From: Chitinophaga eiseniae
GTDB taxonomy: Bacteria; Bacteroidota; Bacteroidia; Chitinophagales; Chitinophagaceae
Assembly: GCF_012641265.1 (NCBI RefSeq)
Contig: NZ_JABAHZ010000004.1
Coordinates: 372,001-436,000 of the forward strand
Direction of reading: 5' to 3'
Length of the DNA: 64,000 bases
The notes below the pieces were generated by a model that saw only the letters and a program-made list of their open reading frames with translations, did no database searches and was not told where the DNA came from. Positions 33,010 to 41,413 of the stretch are shown here, in pieces; positions within the stretch are counted from its first letter, which is position 1; each line of letters begins with the position of its first letter. The position numbers and the translations under genes were made by a program.

Positions 33010-34545
33010 ATGAAAAAGCACTATCAGTATATCCGTACAGGTATTTTAGGAATCCTGCTTTCCGCGGGGGCAGCATCTGCCCAGAACACGGTTACTTTTA
33101 AACCGGACGCGCCTACACAAACCATCAACCGTAATATTTACGGCCACTTCGCCGAACACCTGGGGAACTGCATCTATGGCGGGTTTTATGTGGGTGATAC
33201 TTCTCATATCCCCAATGTAAGCGGGGTACGTAAAGATGTAATTGCCGCCCTGCGTAAAATGAAGATCCCCAACCTTCGCTGGCCGGGAGGATGTTTTGCA
33301 GATACCTACCACTGGAAAGATGGCATAGGACCTAAAGACAAAAGACCCACCATCGTGAACACCTGGTGGGGTAATGTAACAGAAGATAATAGCTTTGGTA
33401 CACACGACTTCCTCAACATGTGCGAAGAGCTGAACACGGAGCCTTATATCTCCGGTAACGTGGGAAGCGGTACCGTACAGGAACTGACCGATTGGGTACA
33501 GTATGCCAACTTCCCCGGCAAAAGCCCGATGTCGGATCTGCGCCAGCAAAATGGCCGCAAGGAACCCTGGAAAGTACAATTCTGGGGAGTAGGTAATGAA
33601 GCCTGGGGATGCGGTGGTAATATGCGTCCTGAATATTACGCCGACCTGTACAGGAAATACGCCACCTTTATGCAGGGAAACGTTTTCCGTATCGCTTCCG
33701 GCGCCAATGGCCCGGACTATAACTGGACCGAAGTACTCATGAAAAATATTCCCCATCATTTACTGCAGGGCATCGCCCTGCACCACTACTCCACGGTAGA
33801 ATGGAGTAAAAAAGGCGATGCGGTAAATTTTAACGAGCAACAATATTTCGCCACCATGAAATCGGCCCTGTTTATGGACACCCTGGTGATTAAACACTGC
33901 GCTATCATGGATAAATATGATCCGGCTAAAAAAGTAGCCCTGGTGGTAGACGAATGGGGTGGATGGTACGATGTAGAAGGCGGTACCAATCCCGGCTTCC
34001 TGTTTCAGCAAAATACCATGCGCGATGCCATGATTGCCGGCGCTACTCTCAATATCTTCAACAACCACTCCGACCGGGTACGCATGGCCAATCTCGCACA
34101 GGCCATCAATGTACTGCAATCCGTTATTCTCACTAAAGGTGATGTGATGGTGTTAACACCTACCTACCACGTCATGGAAATGTATAACGTTCACCAGGAT
34201 GCTACCCTTATCCCCATAGCGCTGCACAGCAACGACTATGTATATAATAACGAGAAACTGCCCGCCGTTTCAGCCTCTGCGTCGAAAGATAAAAATGGCA
34301 TTACCCACATTTCACTGGTTAACATCGATGCACATAAAACGCAGGATATTACGCTGGATACTCATGGACAAGGATACAAATCCATCAGTGGCCGCATACT
34401 GGCTTCCGCCAAACTGCAAGACTATAACAGCTTTGCCAAACCAGATAATATCAAGCCGGCCGACTTCAAAGGCGCTACCCTGAAGAATAACCAGGTCAGC
34501 GTGAAATTGCCTCCGTTCTCAGTAGTGGTACTGGAACTGAAGTAA
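33010..34545 (+). CDS. Alpha-L-arabinofuranosidase, GH51
   Basis: A 511-residue exported enzyme with a signal peptide ending near AASAQ (residue 25). It is a GH51 arabinofuranosidase: the (beta/alpha)8 barrel runs from about 40 to 380 and a C-terminal beta-sandwich follows. The acid/base is E197 in WGVGNEAWGCGG and the nucleophile E315 in VVDEWGGWY. It removes terminal alpha-1,2-, 1,3- or 1,5-linked L-arabinofuranosyl groups from arabinan or arabinoxylan, presumably in the periplasm. It is first in the arabinose locus, preceded by an operator candidate, and followed by its own terminator before araB. Confidence 0.95.
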   Translation: MKKHYQYIRTGILGILLSAGAASAQNTVTFKPDAPTQTINRNIYGHFAEHLGNCIYGGFYVGDTSHIPNVSGVRKDVIAALRKMKIPNLRWPGGCFADTYHWKDGIGPKDKRPTIVNTWWGNVTEDNSFGTHDFLNMCEELNTEPYISGNVGSGTVQELTDWVQYANFPGKSPMSDLRQQNGRKEPWKVQFWGVGNEAWGCGGNMRPEYYADLYRKYATFMQGNVFRIASGANGPDYNWTEVLMKNIPHHLLQGIALHHYSTVEWSKKGDAVNFNEQQYFATMKSALFMDTLVIKHCAIMDKYDPAKKVALVVDEWGGWYDVEGGTNPGFLFQQNTMRDAMIAGATLNIFNNHSDRVRMANLAQAINVLQSVILTKGDVMVLTPTYHVMEMYNVHQDATLIPIALHSNDYVYNNEKLPAVSASASKDKNGITHISLVNIDAHKTQDITLDTHGQGYKSISGRILASAKLQDYNSFAKPDNIKPADFKGATLKNNQVSVKLPPFSVVVLELK

Positions 34546-34563
34546 TAGCTCACTGGTCAACAA

Positions 34564-34590
34564 ACGGGTGTACACACACCCGTAATTTTT
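34564..34590 (+). terminator. Intrinsic terminator after GH51 gene
   Basis: ACGGGTGT (34564-34571) pairs with ACACCCGT (34576-34583) around ACAC, followed by AATTTTT. It separates the GH51 transcript from the araBDA unit. Confidence 0.75.
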
Positions 34591-34604
34591 ATCTCTTATA
34601 AATA

Positions 34605-34621
34605 AGTGTCAATATTACAAT
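34605..34621. promoter_or_regulatory. Candidate AraR operator B (before araB)
   Basis: AGTGTCAATATTACAAT, on the minus strand ATTGTAATATTGACACT, matches the ATTGT-N7-ACAAT pattern with one arm mismatch. It ends 4 nt before the araB ATG, so a bound repressor would block transcription start or elongation. Confidence 0.65.
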
Positions 34622-34625
34622 CAAT

Positions 34626-36299
34626 ATGAAGGCGTCATACGTAATAGGAGTAGACTATGGAACGGATTCTGTCCGGTCTATCATAGTAGATGTACAAAAC
34701 GGGCAGGAAGTAGCCGCATCGGTATTTTACTATCCCCGCTGGAAAGATGGTCTCTATTGTAACGCAGCACAGAGCCGGTTCCGTCAGCATCCACTGGATT
34801 ATGTGGAAGGGCTGGAAACAACCATCAAAGCCTGCCTGAAACAGGCCGGCAACAACGTAGCCGCCAATATCAAGGCCATTTCCGTAGATACCACCGGCTC
34901 TACCCCGGTAGCAGTAGACGAAACCGGTACGCCACTGGCACTCAACCCTGCCTTCCAGGACAATCCAAACGCCATGTTTGTACTCTGGAAAGATCATACC
35001 GCCCTGAAAGAAGCCGCCGCTATTAACGCTACTGCGGCCACTTTCGGGGAAAACTACCTCCGCTATGTAGGAGGTATCTATTCCTCTGAATGGTTCTGGG
35101 CCAAGCTCCTGCATATTCTCCGGGTAGACGAATCCGTTAGAAATGCTACGCATTCCTGGGTGGAACACTGCGACTGGATTCCGTTCCTGTTGTCGGGCGG
35201 AAAGCATGCCAGTGAACTGAAACGGGGCATCTGCAGCGCAGGACATAAAGCCCTGTATGCGGCTGAATTTGACGGGCTGCCACCAGATAATTTCTTCACC
35301 GCAATAGACCCGTTGTTAAAAGGATTTACGCAACGGCTGTTTACGAAAACATATACTTCCAGCGAAGCTGCCGGTAATCTTTGCCCCGAATGGGCAGAAA
35401 GACTGGGGCTGCCCACCAGTGTTGTGATTGGCATAGGCGCGTTTGATGCGCATATGGGCGCCGTAGGCGGACAAATTGAACCTTATCACCTGAGCAAGGT
35501 AATGGGCACTTCTACCTGCGATATGCTGGTAGCACCTATGGAGGAAATGAAAGATAAGCTGGTAAAAGGCATCTGCGGGCAGGTGCCCGGATCGGTGATC
35601 CCCGGAATGATGGGCATGGAAGCAGGACAATCTGCTTTCGGCGATGCGTATGCCTGGTTCAGCAACGTACTGGCGTGGCCGTTACAACAACTGCTGCCGG
35701 GTTCTTCGCTTATAGATCCGGAACTGGCTGCAAAGCTGGCGGCCGAAACCTCCGGCAGAATGATTGCTGAATTATCCAGACAGGCCGCCGGGATTGCCCC
35801 GGACGAGCATAGTGAGCTGGGCATCGACTGGCTGAACGGTCGCCGCACCCCCGATGCAGACCAATCCCTGAAAGGAAGTCTCACAGGCCTCAACCTCGCC
35901 ACCGACGCGCCGCGCATTTTCCGCTCCGTGGCAGAATCCACCTGCTTCGGCGCCAAGGCGATCGTAGAACGTTTCGAAAGAGAAGGTGTGCCGGTGAAAG
36001 GCCTAATCGGCATCGGTGGTGTGGCAAAGAAATCGTCCTTTATCATGCAGATGATGGCCGACGTGATGAACATGCCGATCCGTATTCACCGCTCTGAACA
36101 AACCTGTGCGTTGGGCGCTGCCATGTTTGCCGCTACGGCCGCGGGACTCTTTACCCGGGTAGAAGAAGCCATGGAAGCGATGGGACAGGGATTTGAAGTA
36201 ACCTACCATCCGGATACCCAACGGGCCGGCATATACGAAAACAGGTATCGGAAATATAAAGCATTGGGTGCTTTCACCGCAAATATCAACATCGATTAA
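34626..36299 (+). CDS. araB: Ribulokinase
   Basis: A 557-residue FGGY-family sugar kinase of ribulokinase length. N-terminal landmark VIGVDYGTDSVRSIIVD is the phosphate-binding strand; other matches include KWDHTALKEAA-type segment (FVLWKDHTALKEA), VEHCDWIPFLLSG, GIGAFDAHMGAVGG, VMGTSTCDMLV and the late IGGVAKKSSFIMQMMADV with ALGAAMFAA. It phosphorylates L-ribulose at O5 using ATP. It is first of araB-araD-araA (8-nt and 10-nt gaps), so coupled expression with a single operator is likely. Located in the cytoplasm. Confidence 0.96.
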   Translation: MKASYVIGVDYGTDSVRSIIVDVQNGQEVAASVFYYPRWKDGLYCNAAQSRFRQHPLDYVEGLETTIKACLKQAGNNVAANIKAISVDTTGSTPVAVDETGTPLALNPAFQDNPNAMFVLWKDHTALKEAAAINATAATFGENYLRYVGGIYSSEWFWAKLLHILRVDESVRNATHSWVEHCDWIPFLLSGGKHASELKRGICSAGHKALYAAEFDGLPPDNFFTAIDPLLKGFTQRLFTKTYTSSEAAGNLCPEWAERLGLPTSVVIGIGAFDAHMGAVGGQIEPYHLSKVMGTSTCDMLVAPMEEMKDKLVKGICGQVPGSVIPGMMGMEAGQSAFGDAYAWFSNVLAWPLQQLLPGSSLIDPELAAKLAAETSGRMIAELSRQAAGIAPDEHSELGIDWLNGRRTPDADQSLKGSLTGLNLATDAPRIFRSVAESTCFGAKAIVERFEREGVPVKGLIGIGGVAKKSSFIMQMMADVMNMPIRIHRSEQTCALGAAMFAATAAGLFTRVEEAMEAMGQGFEVTYHPDTQRAGIYENRYRKYKALGAFTANINID

Positions 36300-36307
36300 T
36301 TTATTGT

Positions 36308-37006
36308 ATGCAACAGTATCAACATATCCGGCAGGCTGCCTACGAAGCTAATATGCAGCTGCCTGCGCTGGGACTGGTGATCTTCACCTTTGGCAATGTA
36401 AGTGCGGTAGACCGGCAACTGGGTGTATTTGCAATTAAGCCCAGCGGAGTGCCTTATGCGGAGTTGTCGCCCGGCAAGATGGTCATCGTAGACTTTGACG
36501 GTAAAACAGTAGATGGCCAGCTGCGCCCTTCGTCTGATACCCTCACCCATGCGGTGTTATATAAGCATTGGGAGCATATCGGCGGTATTGTACATACCCA
36601 CTCCACCTATGCCACCGCATGGGCACAGAGTCAGCGCGATATCCCCATTTATGGTACCACGCACGCCGATCATAATACGGTAGATATTCCCTGCGCACCG
36701 CCCATGTCAGATGCCATGATTGCCGGTGATTATGAGTACCAGACCGGTTTCCAGATTATGGATACCCTCCGGGAACGGGGCCTCACTTACGAAGAAATTG
36801 AAATGATCCTGGTCGGGAACCATGCCCCTTTCACCTGGGGTAAAACCGCCGCCAAGGCTGTATATAACAGTGCCGTGCTGGAGTCTGTTGCCCAGATGGC
36901 GTATCTTACAGAATCTATCAACAGCAATGCTCCCCGTCTGAAAGACGCACTGATAAAAAAACATTTTGAACGTAAACATGGCCCCAATTCCTATTATGGG
37001 CAATAA
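36308..37006 (+). CDS. araD: L-ribulose-5-phosphate 4-epimerase
   Basis: A 232-residue class II aldolase-fold protein. Metal and catalytic positions agree with E. coli AraD shifted by one: D77 (SSDTLTH), H96 and H98 (VHTHSTYATAW), H119 (YGTTHADH) and H172 (GNHAPFTWG). Length is as expected. It converts L-ribulose 5-phosphate to D-xylulose 5-phosphate, which enters the pentose phosphate pathway. It lies 8 nt after araB and 10 nt before the araA ATG, in the operon controlled from operator B. Confidence 0.95.
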   Translation: MQQYQHIRQAAYEANMQLPALGLVIFTFGNVSAVDRQLGVFAIKPSGVPYAELSPGKMVIVDFDGKTVDGQLRPSSDTLTHAVLYKHWEHIGGIVHTHSTYATAWAQSQRDIPIYGTTHADHNTVDIPCAPPMSDAMIAGDYEYQTGFQIMDTLRERGLTYEEIEMILVGNHAPFTWGKTAAKAVYNSAVLESVAQMAYLTESINSNAPRLKDALIKKHFERKHGPNSYYGQ

Positions 37007-37016
37007 ACCAAACAAC

Positions 37017-38501
37017 ATGACGAATCTGAAAACTTTTGAGATCTGGTTTGTAACCGGTAGCCAGCATTTATACGGAGAAGAAACACTGAAACAGGTAGCG
37101 GCACATAGCCAGGAGATAGCAGCTTCGTTGAATAACGATGCGCGTATACCCGTTACCGTAGTTTATAAGCCTACAGTAAAAACACCAGATGAAATTTATG
37201 CCGTTTGCATGGAGGCCAATACTGCTAAGAACTGTATCGGTATCGTGACCTGGATGCATACTTTTTCGCCGGCTAAAATGTGGATCCGTGGCCTGAAAGC
37301 GCTGGCGAAACCTATCTGCCACCTGCATACACAGTTTAATCGCGATATCCCCTGGAAGGAAATAGACATGGACTTCATGAACCTGAACCAGAGCGCGCAT
37401 GGCGACCGTGAGTTTGGATTTATGATGAGCCGTATGCGTATGAACCGCAAAGTGATCACTGGTCACTGGCAAGACCCCGAAGTACTGGAAGAACTGGGTG
37501 GCTGGGCCCGGGTGGCCGCCGGCTGGAACGACTGGCAGGGCGCACGTTTTGTACGCTTCGGCGACAATATGCGTTTTGTAGCAGTAACGGATGGCGATAA
37601 AGTAGAAGCAGAATCAAAGCTGGGCTTTTCCTGCAATACGCATGGTATAGGCGACCTGGTAGCAGTGATCAACAGTATTGGAGATAGCGAAGTGAATGCC
37701 CTGGTGAAGGAATATGCCGACACCTATACGATTTCCGCGGCGCTGCTGCAGGATATAGCCCTGAAAGATGCGGCCCGGATAGAGCTGGGATTGAAAGCAT
37801 TCCTGGAAGCAGGTAATTATAAAGGTTTTTCCGATACGTTCGAAGACTTACACGGCATGATCCAGCTGCCGGGTATTGCCGTACAACGACTCATGAAGGC
37901 GGGTTATGGCTTTGCCGGGGAGGGCGACTGGAAAACAGCGGCACTGGTGAGAGCGATGAAGGTAATGGGCAGCGGATTAGCCGGTGGTAACTCTTTCATG
38001 GAAGACTATACTTATCATTTTGACCCGGCCAACCCGATGGTGCTGGGTTCACATATGCTGGAAATCTGCGAGTCGATTGCTTCCGGTAAACCTTCCTGTG
38101 AGAAGCATCCGCTGGGAATAGGCGGTAAAGCCGATCCGGTGCGACTGGTATTCAATGCGGCCGCAGGTCCCGCTATCAACGCTTCCCTGGTGGATATGGG
38201 TAACCGTTTCCGTTTACTGGTAAATGAGGTAGAAGCGGTATTGCCGCCACAGGATCTGCCTAAACTGCCGGTAGCGAGAGTGTTGTGGAAGCCGTATCCC
38301 GACATGAAGAAGGGCTGTACTGCCTGGATCCTGGCAGGAGGCGCACACCACACCTGCTATAGCCAGAACCTTACCTCCGTACATATGCAGGACTTTGCGG
38401 AAATGGCCGGAATAGAACTGGCGCTGATAGGTAAAAATACCGATCTCCGCGAGTTTAAAAATGAGCTGCGCTGGAATGATGCCAGTTACCGGAGTTACTA
38501 A
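37017..38501 (+). CDS. araA: L-arabinose isomerase
   Basis: 494 residues from the ATG at 37017; earlier in-frame starts at 36966-36996 overlap araD and are unlikely. Conserved pieces are EIWFVTGSQHLYGEE at the start, WMHTFSPAKMWI, the active-site segment GYGFAGEGDWKTAALVR with the catalytic Glu, EDYTYHF, the metal-binding HMLEICESI, and the late AGGAHHTCYSQ. Length matches the family. It interconverts L-arabinose and L-ribulose in the cytoplasm, needing Mn2+. An intercistronic hairpin (38511-38554) follows before the symporter gene. Confidence 0.96.
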   Translation: MTNLKTFEIWFVTGSQHLYGEETLKQVAAHSQEIAASLNNDARIPVTVVYKPTVKTPDEIYAVCMEANTAKNCIGIVTWMHTFSPAKMWIRGLKALAKPICHLHTQFNRDIPWKEIDMDFMNLNQSAHGDREFGFMMSRMRMNRKVITGHWQDPEVLEELGGWARVAAGWNDWQGARFVRFGDNMRFVAVTDGDKVEAESKLGFSCNTHGIGDLVAVINSIGDSEVNALVKEYADTYTISAALLQDIALKDAARIELGLKAFLEAGNYKGFSDTFEDLHGMIQLPGIAVQRLMKAGYGFAGEGDWKTAALVRAMKVMGSGLAGGNSFMEDYTYHFDPANPMVLGSHMLEICESIASGKPSCEKHPLGIGGKADPVRLVFNAAAGPAINASLVDMGNRFRLLVNEVEAVLPPQDLPKLPVARVLWKPYPDMKKGCTAWILAGGAHHTCYSQNLTSVHMQDFAEMAGIELALIGKNTDLREFKNELRWNDASYRSY

Positions 38502-38510
38502 ATGCAGGCG

Positions 38511-38554
38511 ATGGGCAGCAGGTATTTGAATAATATGGAGATGCCTGCTGCCAT
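38511..38554 (+). promoter_or_regulatory. Stable hairpin between araA and the symporter gene
   Basis: GGCAGCAGG (38514-38522) pairs with CCTGCTGCC (38544-38552), extended inward by TAT/ATG pairs and outward by ATG/CAT with one bulged G. No T-run follows, so it is not a classical terminator; an mRNA processing or stability element that sets symporter level relative to araBDA is possible. Confidence 0.5.
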
Positions 38555-38638
38555 ACCACCGCTATATCAACCGATCTTTCAACACGCATAAGCCCAATGC
38601 TGATTGCCAACTGCTAAAAGGTACACAAATTACCCGTT

Positions 38639-40321
38639 ATGAAAAATATACTTTCCATTGGCGATATCATCGTCTTTGTTATTTATTTCGTCATCGTTGC
38701 CACCTATGGTTATTGGATATACCGGAAGAAGAAAAAAGCGGCTACTGATACAAAGGACTTTTTCCTGGCCGAAGGATCCCTTACCTGGTGGGCTATTGGC
38801 GCCTCCCTGATTGCCTCCAATATTTCAGCCGAGCAGTTTATCGGCATGAGTGGCGATGGTTATTTTGTAGGAATAGCGGTAGCCGCCTATGAGTGGATCG
38901 CCGCCATCGCCCTGATCATTATCGCCGTCTGGTTTATTCCCATCTACCTGAAGAATAAAATTTATACCATGCCGCAATTCCTGAAAACGCGCTACAATGA
39001 AACCGTGGCGCTGATCATGGCAATTTTCTGGCTGTTCCTCTATGTATTTGTTAACCTCACTTCCATTTTATACCTGGGCGCCCTGGCCATCAATGGACTG
39101 TTGGGCGGTCAATACCTGCATGTGGTGATGATTGCGCTGTCGGTTTTTGCGGTGATCATTACCCTGGGAGGTATGAAGGTAATCGGGTACACCGACGTGA
39201 TACAGGTAGGCGTATTGATTATTGGCGGGTTGGCAACTACCTATATGGCATTGACCATGGTAAGCGAGAAATTCGGATTGGGACATGATGCGATGGCCGG
39301 TTTCGGTGCGTTGATGAAAGATGCGCCGGATCATTTTCATATGATCCTTGCCAAGCCAGATGCGTCCTCTTCCCAGGAATATATCAACAAATACCTGGTA
39401 CTCCCCGGTATCCTGATGTATGCGGCAGGGCAGTGGATTGTGAACCTCAATTACTGGGGTTGTAACCAGTATATCACCCAACGCGCGCTGGGGGCTAACC
39501 TGCAAACCGCCCGTAACGGGATTATGTTTGCCGGCCTGTTGAAAATTATGATGCCTATTATCGTCATGCTGCCTGGTATTGCGGCGTATGTGTTGCAAAA
39601 GAATGGGCATTTACCAGGCCTGGAAAGTAAAGATGGAGCGTATGCCGCCATTCTCGGCTTTTTGCCTTCCGGCCTGAAGGGATTGTCGATAGCCGCGTTA
39701 ACAGCTGCGATCGTAGCTTCCCTGGCAGGTAAGGCCAACAGTATCTCTACTATTTTTACCCTGGATATTTATCGTAAATACATCCGCCAGGATGCCTCAG
39801 AAGCCAAGCTGGTGTGGACCGGCCGCATTACCGTGGTAGCAGCCATGGTGATGGCTATCCTGTTTACCTGGAATGATCTGTTGGGCATAGGCGGGGCAGG
39901 TGGATTCACCTTCATCCAGAAATATACCGGCTTTATCAGCCCCGGCGTATTTGCCATGTTCCTGCTGGGTATGTTCTGGAAACGGACTACCGGCGCAGCA
40001 GCGGTGGCAGGTATTGTTACCGGTTTTACCCTTTGCGTGTTCTTCAACCAGTTTGCGCCGGCAGTGCTCGGAAATGAAACGATTTTCTATACTGCTTACC
40101 CCAATGGTAAAGGCGGTTACGAAATTCCTTTCCTGATCTGTATGGGCCTGGCTTTCCTGTTTACCATGATCGTGATGATCGCTATCAGCCTCGCGGGACC
40201 AAAAGTAAACCCGAAGGCATTTGTATTCGACAAGGGCATGTTCAGGATCAGTCCTGCTACAACCGTATTGATCGTTGTAACGTTACTGTTACTATCGGCT
40301 TTGTATATACGTTTCTGGTAA
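38639..40321 (+). CDS. Sodium:solute symporter (SSS family), probable L-arabinose importer
   Basis: A 560-residue polytopic membrane protein with about 14 helices, in the SSS/SGLT family. Recognisable are the N-terminal helix IGDIIVFVIYFVIVATYGYWIYRKK, the family segments FFLAEGSLTWWAIGASLIASNISAEQFIGMSG, YTMPQFLKTRYN, GMKVIGYTDVIQVGVLI and ALTAAIVASLAGKANSISTIFTLDIYRKYI. In Bacteroidota ara loci such symporters bring L-arabinose across the inner membrane with Na+. Its place 137 nt behind araA and before araR supports that substrate. It ends with an intrinsic terminator. Substrate is inferred from context. Confidence 0.88.
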   Translation: MKNILSIGDIIVFVIYFVIVATYGYWIYRKKKKAATDTKDFFLAEGSLTWWAIGASLIASNISAEQFIGMSGDGYFVGIAVAAYEWIAAIALIIIAVWFIPIYLKNKIYTMPQFLKTRYNETVALIMAIFWLFLYVFVNLTSILYLGALAINGLLGGQYLHVVMIALSVFAVIITLGGMKVIGYTDVIQVGVLIIGGLATTYMALTMVSEKFGLGHDAMAGFGALMKDAPDHFHMILAKPDASSSQEYINKYLVLPGILMYAAGQWIVNLNYWGCNQYITQRALGANLQTARNGIMFAGLLKIMMPIIVMLPGIAAYVLQKNGHLPGLESKDGAYAAILGFLPSGLKGLSIAALTAAIVASLAGKANSISTIFTLDIYRKYIRQDASEAKLVWTGRITVVAAMVMAILFTWNDLLGIGGAGGFTFIQKYTGFISPGVFAMFLLGMFWKRTTGAAAVAGIVTGFTLCVFFNQFAPAVLGNETIFYTAYPNGKGGYEIPFLICMGLAFLFTMIVMIAISLAGPKVNPKAFVFDKGMFRISPATTVLIVVTLLLLSALYIRFW

Positions 40322-40341
40322 TAGCTGCGGCGACTATCTTT

Positions 40342-40368
40342 TTTAGCCCCGTGTTTCGCGGGGCTAAA
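40342..40368 (+). terminator. Intrinsic terminator after symporter gene
   Basis: TTTAGCCCCG (40342-40351) pairs with CGGGGCTAAA (40359-40368), followed by a moderately T-rich stretch. Confidence 0.65.
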
Positions 40369-40384
40369 CTTAATTTGTATTTTT

Positions 40385-40398
40385 ATTGCTTAATCAAT
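40385..40398. promoter_or_regulatory. Short palindrome just before araR
   Basis: ATTGCTTAATCAAT is a 14-bp near-perfect palindrome (one mismatch) 4 nt before the araR ATG. Its ATTG...CAAT ends recall the AraR operator arms but the spacing differs, so autoregulation is only a possibility. Confidence 0.35.
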
Positions 40399-40402
40399 CG
40401 CT

Positions 40403-41122
40403 ATGAAAAGATATTCGCAGCAAAGTCGCTTATTATTCGCTGTTGACTGTATTATTTTTGGATTTGACGGACAAGAGCTGAAATTGCTGCTGATACAAAG
40501 GGGCTTTGCGCCTTTCAAGGGCCAATGGAGCCTGGTGGGCGGATTCGTACAGGAGATTGAAAGTGCGGAGGATGCCGCCAGCAGGGTGTTGAAAGACCTC
40601 ACCGGGCTGGATGGCATTTATATGGAGCAGCTGCATACGTTCAGTTCCCCTTCCCGTGATACGGTAGAACGTACCGTATCGGTGGCTTATACTGCCCTGA
40701 TTGATATACAGAAATATAAACAACAACTGAACGAAGATTTCCATGCTGTGTGGTTTCCTATTAACCATCACCCGGAGCTGATCTTCGATCATAAACAGAT
40801 GGTAGACCAGGCCAAGGAAAAGCTGCGGTATAAAGCTGCGCTGCATCCATTGCTGCTGGAGCTGCTGCCGGGTAAGTTTACCATCCCGCAACTGCAACAC
40901 CTCTATGAATCGGTTTATAACGTGGCCTTCGATAAGGGTAATTTCAGCCGTAAGATCCTGTCTACCAAGTTGCTGGTAAAGCTGGCAGACAAAGATAAGC
41001 TCAGCTCTAAAAAAGGCGCTTTTTACTACAAGATAGACCGTAAAAAGTATAACGCTAATTTCCATGCTTTCCTCAACTTTGTACCGGATCCACATGTATT
41101 GGCCGCTACAAACGGGGCGTAA
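40403..41122 (+). CDS. araR: Nudix-fold transcriptional regulator of arabinose utilisation (AraR type)
   Basis: A 239-residue protein with an N-terminal Nudix fold (about 10-145) and a C-terminal winged-helix region (about 165-235). The Nudix box is degenerate: in G47-x5-E53-x7-R61 the following Glu is V62 and the EE pair is D65-L66, so hydrolase activity should be lost. This is the pattern of NrtR-type regulators, and characterised Bacteroides AraR is a Nudix-type repressor released by L-arabinose. The gene lies inside the ara locus between the symporter and a GH51 gene, strongly supporting the same role. It ends at a UUCG-loop terminator. Confidence 0.88.
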   Translation: MKRYSQQSRLLFAVDCIIFGFDGQELKLLLIQRGFAPFKGQWSLVGGFVQEIESAEDAASRVLKDLTGLDGIYMEQLHTFSSPSRDTVERTVSVAYTALIDIQKYKQQLNEDFHAVWFPINHHPELIFDHKQMVDQAKEKLRYKAALHPLLLELLPGKFTIPQLQHLYESVYNVAFDKGNFSRKILSTKLLVKLADKDKLSSKKGAFYYKIDRKKYNANFHAFLNFVPDPHVLAATNGA

Positions 41123-41206
41123 GGGAAATATAAGTTTTTACGTGTTGGATAAACAATTAAAAAACTTCCGTAACTTAGGCCCACGCAATGTAAGGGGATA
41201 GTGAAC

Positions 41207-41228
41207 GTGTTCTTCGGAACACTTTTTT
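41207..41228 (+). terminator. UUCG-tetraloop intrinsic terminator after araR
   Basis: GTGTTC (41207-41212), loop TTCG, GAACAC (41217-41222) and a run of six T. Confidence 0.85.
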
Positions 41229-41243
41229 ATACGATTTTTTATA

Positions 41244-41260
41244 ATTGTTTATTTGACAAT
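41244..41260. promoter_or_regulatory. Candidate AraR operator C (before second GH51 gene)
   Basis: ATTGTTTATTTGACAAT has perfect 5-bp arms around a 7-nt centre. It lies 15 nt after the araR terminator, upstream of the small ORF and the GH51 gene. Confidence 0.68.
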
Positions 41261-41309
41261 TAATAAGAGATGCAATTAATACCTGGTATAAGTTTTTAAA
41301 ACACCGTAT

Positions 41310-41393
41310 ATGAAATGGACGACTGTATTTTTGCTATCGTCCCTTTTTTTTATTTTCGCGGCCATTGGCCCGCTACTCCGGAAGCAGGAGTAA
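41310..41393 (+). CDS. Small hydrophobic ORF (27 aa) upstream of GH51 gene
   Basis: An ATG at 41310 opens a 27-codon frame that ends at TAA 41391-41393, 20 nt before the GH51 ATG. The peptide starts MKWTTVF and is almost entirely hydrophobic in the middle (LLSSLFFIFAAIG), ending in the charged LLRKQE. It looks like an isolated signal-peptide or single-helix membrane peptide. It may be a genuine leader or small membrane protein, a leftover of an alternative signal peptide, or chance. Its frame differs from that of the GH51 gene, which has its own complete signal peptide. Confidence 0.35.
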   Translation: MKWTTVFLLSSLFFIFAAIGPLLRKQE

Positions 41394-41413
41394 GAAAAAA
41401 GCAATTACCACAT

